The translations under genes and the position numbers were made by a program. From Aurantiochytrium sp. KH105 (Eukaryota > Sar > Bigyra > Thraustochytrida > Thraustochytriidae), in the NCBI GenBank assembly GCA_003116975.1, contig BGKB01000250.1, positions 1 through 64,000 on the forward strand: DNA of 64,000 nucleotides, given 5' to 3'. The notes below the pieces were generated by a model. That model was not told the DNA's origin. It saw nothing but the letters and a program-made list of their open reading frames with translations, and searched no databases. Below, in pieces: positions 58,358 to 64,000 of the stretch; the first letter of the stretch is position 1; each line of letters starts with the position of its first letter.

Positions 58358-61225
58358 ATGATGAGCGCGCGGCGCGCTTCGGACGCCGACTCGCGGGTGC
58401 ACGAGGTCGAGATGACCGAGCAAAACAGCCCGACACCCTCTGCCGCAGCTGGCAGGATAAGCGCCAACAACAACGACATCAACGACATCGACAACAGTAA
58501 CGCTAGCAACGGCGGCAGCAATGCCAACAGCAGCAGTGGTGGTGATGGCGGTCTGGGGCTACAGGGCCTTCAAGGGGCGCGTGTGCTGCTATCTTTACTG
58601 GTGCTGGTGACCTTGGGCCAAGTCTACATGCTCTGGCCTTCCTTGGAGACGCTGGAGGCGCCCTTGGCCGAGGAAATGCCTTCGAACGGACCCTTGGTGT
58701 GGTCCTCCTCCTCGGCATCGCCTCCTCCGCCCCTCGCAGAATGCGAAGATAGCGATAGGCTAGCGAGTCCGCGGGACCGAGAGGCAGCCGTGGCTCGCGC
58801 CGTGCACCGTGTCTTCGAAAGGGGCCAGCTCGAAGTCCCGCCCGAAGGCTGCAGAACGACCGAGACCATCGAGGTGAACTTTCGTGCGCTCAACAGGCGT
58901 ATCAAAACCGAAAAATCGTCACGCCTTGGCTGCATTGTTTACTTGGCGCAGAAGCGACATTCCTCGTACGATCGTGACAGTCTCGGAATGTTGCGTCGCT
59001 CCCTCGATCTCTTATATGAAAATTACAACCAAGAGTTCAGGCGCGACGTGCTCGTCTTTCACACAGGTGACTTTGATGAGCACGATGAGGTTGACCTTCG
59101 TAAAAATGGCACGCGGAATGAAATTTATCTCGTGGAAATCCCAAAAGGGTCGCGATTCTGGGAGCTACCCGGCTTTCTGGACCGCAAAGACGCAGACCGC
59201 TGGTTGGATAACGCCTTTAGCGAAGGCTATAGACACATGTGCCGCTGGTACGCTGGTCGGCTTTTCGAATTCGTAGAGAATCTCGGCTACGAGTTTGTCA
59301 TGCGCATGGACGAAGATTCCTTTTTGCTCTCGAAAATCAGATACGATCTCTTTGAGTTCATGCGCAAGAGACGCTTACAATACGCATATCGCCTTGATGC
59401 CTTTGAACCCTGCTGTGACGATGATTTTCGCCAGCGGTATATCAAATCCTTTCTCGACCACGAAAGCAAGCAGTGGCAAAACAAGGGTTTCCTTCACGAG
59501 TGCTGTTGGGACAAACAAGACGGATACTCCAGTTATGGGTACTACAACAATTTCTTCATCACAGAAGTAAGCTTTTGGCGACAGGAACACGTGCGTCGGC
59601 TCTTTAGCTTTGTCGATTGGACCGGCGGTTTTTTCCTCTTTCGTGAAAATGATCTCGTCCTGCAGTCCCTCAGCGTGCAGCTCTTCATGCCAAAGGAGAG
59701 GGTTCACAAGTTCACTGACTGGTCCTATGAGCACGTCTCGGGTGTCGCCTGTGAGTGGGGAGGCGTTGTGCGCGGAACGGACGACGAGGAAACTAATCCT
59801 GTGGACGCTGCTGTGGCCGCCTATGCGAAGCGCAATTCCAAGGCGCTGACTGTGCCAAGAGCGCAATTCAATTCGCCCGCAAATTACAGCTGGAATGCTG
59901 TGTATTGCGCTCCCGACAACTATCGCGCCGATGTCGAGGTAAACTTTCACAAGCGCGACCCGGCGCGGGTACCGAGCCACCGGGCCAAAGCGCCATTCTG
60001 TTTTGATCTCTTGCAATATGATCACAAAGAGGATGGACCCAATCGAGGCAAGCGGTTTCGTATTCAGATCCCACGCCGCGGCGATCTGTCTCCCGGGGCC
60101 GTGTTGGATGACCGACCCGCGCACTTGGCAGCTGCGCAAGCCTCCAGACGCTTTCAACTCGCGTTTGACCGGCTACGAACCTGCGACGTAGCCACACCAG
60201 CATCTCGGGTCGCCATGCATGTAGAACCCCCCGAGTGCGGTGCCGGGTGCTCGCTCAACTACCTCGTTTCGCCGCTCTTGCACGCCATTTCTACGGACCA
60301 GGCTTTTCTCACGCCAGCGTCCATGTGGGCGAGTCGCAGTGAGTGCGGGGGATCCAACTCGCTTTCGTGTTTTCTCCAAGCGTTTGCCAAACGGGACGAC
60401 AGCCTTGCACAATGTGCCAAGTCATCAGGTCCGCGCTATGAACAAGAGTATCAGAGGTGGCGTCGCATCGGCCAAGATGATTATGGGCAATGGTCTGGGC
60501 CTGAAAAGCTTGCGCGAAGCGCAAGCGGTTTCGAAGACTTTGGCATCATGTGGAACGTTGGCCAAGTCCTGAAAAATCTTTTGCAGTTCTCCCCGCACGT
60601 GGAACGAGAACTCACACGTCGCGTACGACTTTCTGGTCTTGACCAGGTCGAAAATCAGCCTGTTCTCGGTTTACATGTGCGCCTTGGCGACGCATGTAGT
60701 GATCCAAAGCTCTTTGAAAAAGGTCGTCGCTGTGATCCTCTCTCGTACTACATGCCAGCGCTCAAGCTGTTGCGGGCGAGATATGGTTTCAAGAGCGTCT
60801 ACCTCGCCACGGACTCGGCAGAGGTTATCCGCAACGCCACGACCCAATATCGGGACTTTAAGTGGCTCTACAACGACGCAATTGATCGTTCGCGCTACGC
60901 AGTCTTTGATCGTGCCAGTCAAGAGGATGAAGTCACGATCGAGGGCGTCCTTTTTGGCGATAAGCGACTTCATGATGCCGGTTTTTCGAAAACGCAAGAA
61001 ATGGTCGACTTTCTTGTGGATACATATATACTTGGGGTGCACACGTCGGGCTTCGTTGGCAAGTTCACCTCCAACATGGATCGTATCGTGACTGCCCTTG
61101 GGGCAGCCACAGGTAATGAGGCCGGGACCTGCCTCAAGCCGACAATCTCACTTGACTCCGATTGGTGTTACGATTTCATGGTCCAGTCTGGCCTCGGGCT
61201 GAATGGTAAACTGTTTTTTTGTTGA
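58358..61225 (+). CDS. Type II membrane fusion: GT15-like mannosyltransferase + fucosyltransferase-like domain
   Basis: The ATG at 58358 (MMSARRASDADSRV) gives 955 residues; an in-frame ATG at 58190 is less likely. A disordered Asn/Ser/Gly head is followed by one TM anchor (ARVLLSLLVLVTLGQVYML, about 74-92), so both domains would face the Golgi lumen. The first domain (about 190-480) resembles KRE2/MNT1 alpha-1,2-mannosyltransferases: LGYEFVMRMDEDSFLL in the metal-site position, GYYNNFFITEVSFWRQEHVR, WTGGFFLFRENDLVLQSL and FMPKERVHKFTDW. The second (about 600-940) has PVLGLHVRLGDACSD, SVYLATDSAEVI and HTSGFVGKFTSNMDRIV, the signature of the GT23/O-fucosyltransferase-type fold. GDP-mannose for the first domain could come through the transporter at 27430. 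The Glu in the yeast NFE motif is Phe here, so first-domain activity is uncertain. Confidence 0.82.
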   Translation: MMSARRASDADSRVHEVEMTEQNSPTPSAAAGRISANNNDINDIDNSNASNGGSNANSSSGGDGGLGLQGLQGARVLLSLLVLVTLGQVYMLWPSLETLEAPLAEEMPSNGPLVWSSSSASPPPPLAECEDSDRLASPRDREAAVARAVHRVFERGQLEVPPEGCRTTETIEVNFRALNRRIKTEKSSRLGCIVYLAQKRHSSYDRDSLGMLRRSLDLLYENYNQEFRRDVLVFHTGDFDEHDEVDLRKNGTRNEIYLVEIPKGSRFWELPGFLDRKDADRWLDNAFSEGYRHMCRWYAGRLFEFVENLGYEFVMRMDEDSFLLSKIRYDLFEFMRKRRLQYAYRLDAFEPCCDDDFRQRYIKSFLDHESKQWQNKGFLHECCWDKQDGYSSYGYYNNFFITEVSFWRQEHVRRLFSFVDWTGGFFLFRENDLVLQSLSVQLFMPKERVHKFTDWSYEHVSGVACEWGGVVRGTDDEETNPVDAAVAAYAKRNSKALTVPRAQFNSPANYSWNAVYCAPDNYRADVEVNFHKRDPARVPSHRAKAPFCFDLLQYDHKEDGPNRGKRFRIQIPRRGDLSPGAVLDDRPAHLAAAQASRRFQLAFDRLRTCDVATPASRVAMHVEPPECGAGCSLNYLVSPLLHAISTDQAFLTPASMWASRSECGGSNSLSCFLQAFAKRDDSLAQCAKSSGPRYEQEYQRWRRIGQDDYGQWSGPEKLARSASGFEDFGIMWNVGQVLKNLLQFSPHVERELTRRVRLSGLDQVENQPVLGLHVRLGDACSDPKLFEKGRRCDPLSYYMPALKLLRARYGFKSVYLATDSAEVIRNATTQYRDFKWLYNDAIDRSRYAVFDRASQEDEVTIEGVLFGDKRLHDAGFSKTQEMVDFLVDTYILGVHTSGFVGKFTSNMDRIVTALGAATGNEAGTCLKPTISLDSDWCYDFMVQSGLGLNGKLFFC

Positions 61226-61874
61226 GCGGATGAATATTAGCTCGCTCTGACCCTAGAAATGCTCATCTCTCTTCTTTGGCTTTACTTTTCTTGCTTTTAA
61301 TGACCATCAAAGGATCCTTGGGGACGTTGATGACGACCCTCTTGCGGCGCTGCAAAAGGCCATGGCGGGGTTAGTCTGGGCGAGGTGCTGGCGCGAGAAA
61401 TGCATGATTTATAAACTTGAATTATGCACGAACGAAGGCGCCGCGACGAGCTCAGTCTCATTGTTTTTAGAAAATTACCGCCTTATGAGCTGCGGGGGTC
61501 TATGAAAACGCTTCAACCAGGTTGCTTGCAAGCTGTAGGGCCCCCGCACCTTCAGCGCGCTCAACAGGACTCTTGAGAACCACCCCGGCGCATTTTTCCA
61601 GTTCTAGGATCATGAGTTACAGAAGAAAAACCGAGTCAATCCTCGAGACAGTGCACACTGTGCTATACACTCTCTAATTCGGACCCCTTCGTCGCGCTTC
61701 TTTGCAGCAAGCGACTTGCAGTAAGCACTTCTTGTTACGAAGACGGACAAGCTCATAGCAAAAGCTCACGTCTGGCAGGGTGTGCTCTTAAAAAAAACAA
61801 AAAACGCGTAAGATGCGGACTGAACGACTTCAAAGGTCTGATTGGGCAAAGAAGAACCAAGGCTTGAGATTGCT
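61226..61874. other. Convergent intergenic region
   Basis: About 650 bp holding the 3' flanks of the two fucosyltransferase-like genes, which converge. The sequence is fairly balanced in composition, with T-rich and A-rich runs near both stop codons. No gene, hairpin or repeat stands out. Confidence 0.5.
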
Positions 61875-64000
61875 TCATTGCCCAGAGTGCATACGAAGCG
61901 TCGTGACAACAATTTTGGCCACATCTGCTTGGAAATCGGACAAGACGTCGTAATAGTCTTCGCGCGGAAGACGCAAAAGTTCCTCAGTTAGACCCTGAGT
62001 GCGGTCGTAGTTTGGCCACGTGGATTCGGGGCTGTGCAAACGTGCAAGCTTGCGAAGCCATACCTGATGCGTCTCACAGCCTGGCACCTTTGCGGCCATT
62101 TGACTCATAAAAGGAAATTTCCTCTTGCGCTCCATGAGAGCTGTGGTCTCTTCGATACATTCCTTGGAACAGCACGCGTCGTCATCCCGCGCAGTCGCTT
62201 GCACAAAATCTTCGAGTAGAGGCGAGAGCTCGCGAAGTGCTCTGGAATCGATCCAGGAAAGCCGAAACGCGTCCTTGTGTTGATAGAATATGGTACATTG
62301 ATCCGCACAAAGAGTTCCTGCAAAAGTGTCACAATGCCGGATTGCTGTCGAGTTGCAAAGATATGCGGGACGCCATTGACAACGATGGCGATGCCAACGC
62401 GTGCACCGATCTGGCGTCAGCCAACCCAATGAGCAAATGTCGAAAGGGCACCATTGCGCGTCAAAACTAACGTAGCGCGAACGCGCATTTCGCCCACTGA
62501 GATTCATGGCCCCACGAATAAAGTTGCTGAAAAAGGAGCCTACGTGAATTTCACCCTCGGCAAGGAGCGCGAGGTCCAACAAAGCTTCTAGCGCCAGACC
62601 GGAACTCCGCACGAGTGCTTTGGTCTCTTTATTGTCCTCGTAAGCCTTGGCACGAAGCGAGCTTTTTGTGGCAAAACTTTCGTAAAAAGTTCTGTTCAAA
62701 TGAATAGACGCAATTTGCCCCCGGAAACGCGTTCCAGCACTGTCGTGTGAATTTCTCTCCACAAGATCGTCCAATTCGTCGAGCAAGACTGACGAGTCGC
62801 TGGCAACAAGCAGCGTGCCGTTAAAAAGACCTTTTTCCACAAGAAGGTCATGCACACTCTGCGCGTCCGAGAGACAAACGGGCCGCCCACCCGTGCACGA
62901 GTCTCCGCGGCGCATATGAACAGCAATAAGAGGGCGAGGGGCGTCTTTAAAGTCAAAGAGCGTGCCGAATGGCGAATCCTCGAGCGTTGGCGCAAACGTT
63001 ATTGGATCCTTTAAAGGATTTGCGTAGGGGAAACCAGCCGTGTGCAGAATGCTACGCATGCCAGCGAGAACTCGTGGACTTGGTTGGACGACACTGCGTG
63101 CAAGCTGTCGCCACCACCACATGAGAGGAAGGTGAGCAAAAGGTGGTGGGATTCGCACCGCGTTGCGAGCCTTTTTGCGGTCACATGAAACATCGTCGCA
63201 AGACGTTGCATCGATAGACTCTGCTTGCGCCAGAATGTGCGCAGGAGGACGGCAGGGAAGATGAAAGAGGTCATGTATCCCCATGCCTGCATTGGAGAAC
63301 CACAAGAGCTCCTGCTGGTCTAAAATGGGAACGAGACTCCTGCCAATGGCGGAATTGATGCCAAAGAGTGCCTGTGAAATAGACATGCCCACGCCACCAT
63401 CTTTGACGATGCGAACGCGAGCAAGTCGTTCCGACGTAATATTGGGTCCACAGGAGAGCTTTTCGTGCAGATATGCTTGCGCCTGCAGTGCACTTTTCTG
63501 TTCGTGAAAAATACTGTGTTGTGTTTGCAAGCGTCTCTTGACCCGTAAAGCTTTTTCCAGCGTAATGTCCAGACTTGAGGCGATTTGTCTGTGCGCGTTT
63601 CCCGGAATGTTGTCGGGAAGGAAATGTTTTGCAAGCGTTGCCATTGGGTCGCGCCGTAGAGTCTCCTTCACGCGCGTCTGCACTTTATGCTCCAGAGGCG
63701 CTCTCACAGCCTCATACTTTGGTTCCATGGATGTCGCTATTTCGTCAGCGGCTGGCAAACGGAATTGAGTGGTTGCAAACATGGCAACGACAAGGAGAGC
63801 GCCAAGTGCGAGCATCAAGATGTGACGACATTGCAGACGTTGGCCCAAGCATCGTGACCCGCTAACGTCCTCTTCACGACTTCTACTGCTGCTGCCGCAG
63901 CTGCTGCTGCTGCTGCTGCTGCTGCTGTTCGTCCTACTGCCGTTGTAGCTACGCTTGGTTGGTGTACCTCGCGAAGGCAATGAGGACGACGACGTGGAAG
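61875..64000 (-). CDS. Fucosyltransferase-like type II membrane protein (start beyond the right edge)
   Basis: The frame ends at 61875 and is open to the window edge. The first possible in-window initiator is a TTG at 63980, so the true ATG probably lies beyond 64000. About 700 residues are visible. A Ser-rich head with a poly-Ser run is followed by a TM anchor (HILMLALGALLVVAMFATT). The luminal part has GGVGMSISQALFGINSA, then PLIAVHMRRGDSC near residue 352, LLVASDSSVLLDEL and GEIHVGSFFSNFIRGAMNL. HxRRGD, the (A)SDS strand and the late S-F-SNF motif are the GDP-binding signature of inverting fucosyltransferases (GT23/O-FucT fold). A Cys-rich tail (CPFDICSLGW, CTRWHRHRC) follows. The acceptor is unknown. 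The protein is only distantly similar to the C-terminal half of the neighbouring fusion. Confidence 0.75.
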   Translation of the reverse strand, partial: STSSSSLPSRGTPTKRSYNGSRTNSSSSSSSSSCGSSSRSREEDVSGSRCLGQRLQCRHILMLALGALLVVAMFATTQFRLPAADEIATSMEPKYEAVRAPLEHKVQTRVKETLRRDPMATLAKHFLPDNIPGNAHRQIASSLDITLEKALRVKRRLQTQHSIFHEQKSALQAQAYLHEKLSCGPNITSERLARVRIVKDGGVGMSISQALFGINSAIGRSLVPILDQQELLWFSNAGMGIHDLFHLPCRPPAHILAQAESIDATSCDDVSCDRKKARNAVRIPPPFAHLPLMWWWRQLARSVVQPSPRVLAGMRSILHTAGFPYANPLKDPITFAPTLEDSPFGTLFDFKDAPRPLIAVHMRRGDSCTGGRPVCLSDAQSVHDLLVEKGLFNGTLLVASDSSVLLDELDDLVERNSHDSAGTRFRGQIASIHLNRTFYESFATKSSLRAKAYEDNKETKALVRSSGLALEALLDLALLAEGEIHVGSFFSNFIRGAMNLSGRNARSRYVSFDAQWCPFDICSLGWLTPDRCTRWHRHRCQWRPAYLCNSTAIRHCDTFAGTLCADQCTIFYQHKDAFRLSWIDSRALRELSPLLEDFVQATARDDDACCSKECIEETTALMERKRKFPFMSQMAAKVPGCETHQVWLRKLARLHSPESTWPNYDRTQGLTEELLRLPREDYYDVLSDFQADVAKIVVTTLRMHSGQ
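63889..63928 (-). repeat. CTG/AGC triplet run encoding poly-Ser
   Basis: About twelve AGC-type codons on the minus strand give a poly-Ser stretch in the cytosolic head of the fucosyltransferase-like protein. Confidence 0.95.

Overview
The window is nuclear eukaryotic DNA: long, mostly intron-free, GC-rich genes coding for proteins of typical eukaryotic size. The gene set (cullin-3, ALG9, GDP-mannose transporter, CEP135, CEP295, CCDC78-like, SPEF2/CPC1) points to a protist with motile, centriole-based flagella. Gene density, few introns and composition fit a stramenopile of the labyrinthulomycete (thraustochytrid) type. That assignment is an inference, not proof.

Layout, left to right: the start of an Xaa-Pro aminopeptidase (minus, runs off the left edge); a duplicated multi-pass membrane protein (minus); a membrane-anchored alpha/beta hydrolase (plus); ALG9 (minus, the only clear intron); a small two-TM protein with an SR-rich head (minus), followed by a strange array of copies of its own last codons; CEP135/BLD10 (minus); a PH/RGS-like protein (plus); a 1204-residue coiled-coil rod with 35-residue C-terminal repeats (minus); a secreted/ER CS-domain protein (plus); cullin-3 (minus); a GDP-mannose transporter (minus); CEP295 (minus). 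Next comes about 13.3 kb without a convincing gene, full of tetranucleotide and pentanucleotide repeats. The right part holds a Q-rich putative transcription factor with a duplicated domain (plus), a CCDC78-like protein with a dead kinesin motor (plus), SPEF2/CPC1 (minus), a fusion of a GT15-like mannosyltransferase with a fucosyltransferase-like domain (plus), and a second fucosyltransferase-like type II membrane protein (minus, runs off the right edge).

Two themes recur. One is the centriole and flagellum: CEP135 (cartwheel), CEP295 (centriole wall, with a C-terminal ALMS motif), CCDC78-like (centriole amplification in animals) and SPEF2/CPC1 (central pair). The other is mannose and fucose glycosylation: ALG9 in the ER, the GDP-mannose transporter, the GT15 fusion and the second fucosyltransferase-like protein in the Golgi. 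No rRNA, tRNA, CRISPR array or intact transposon was recognised.
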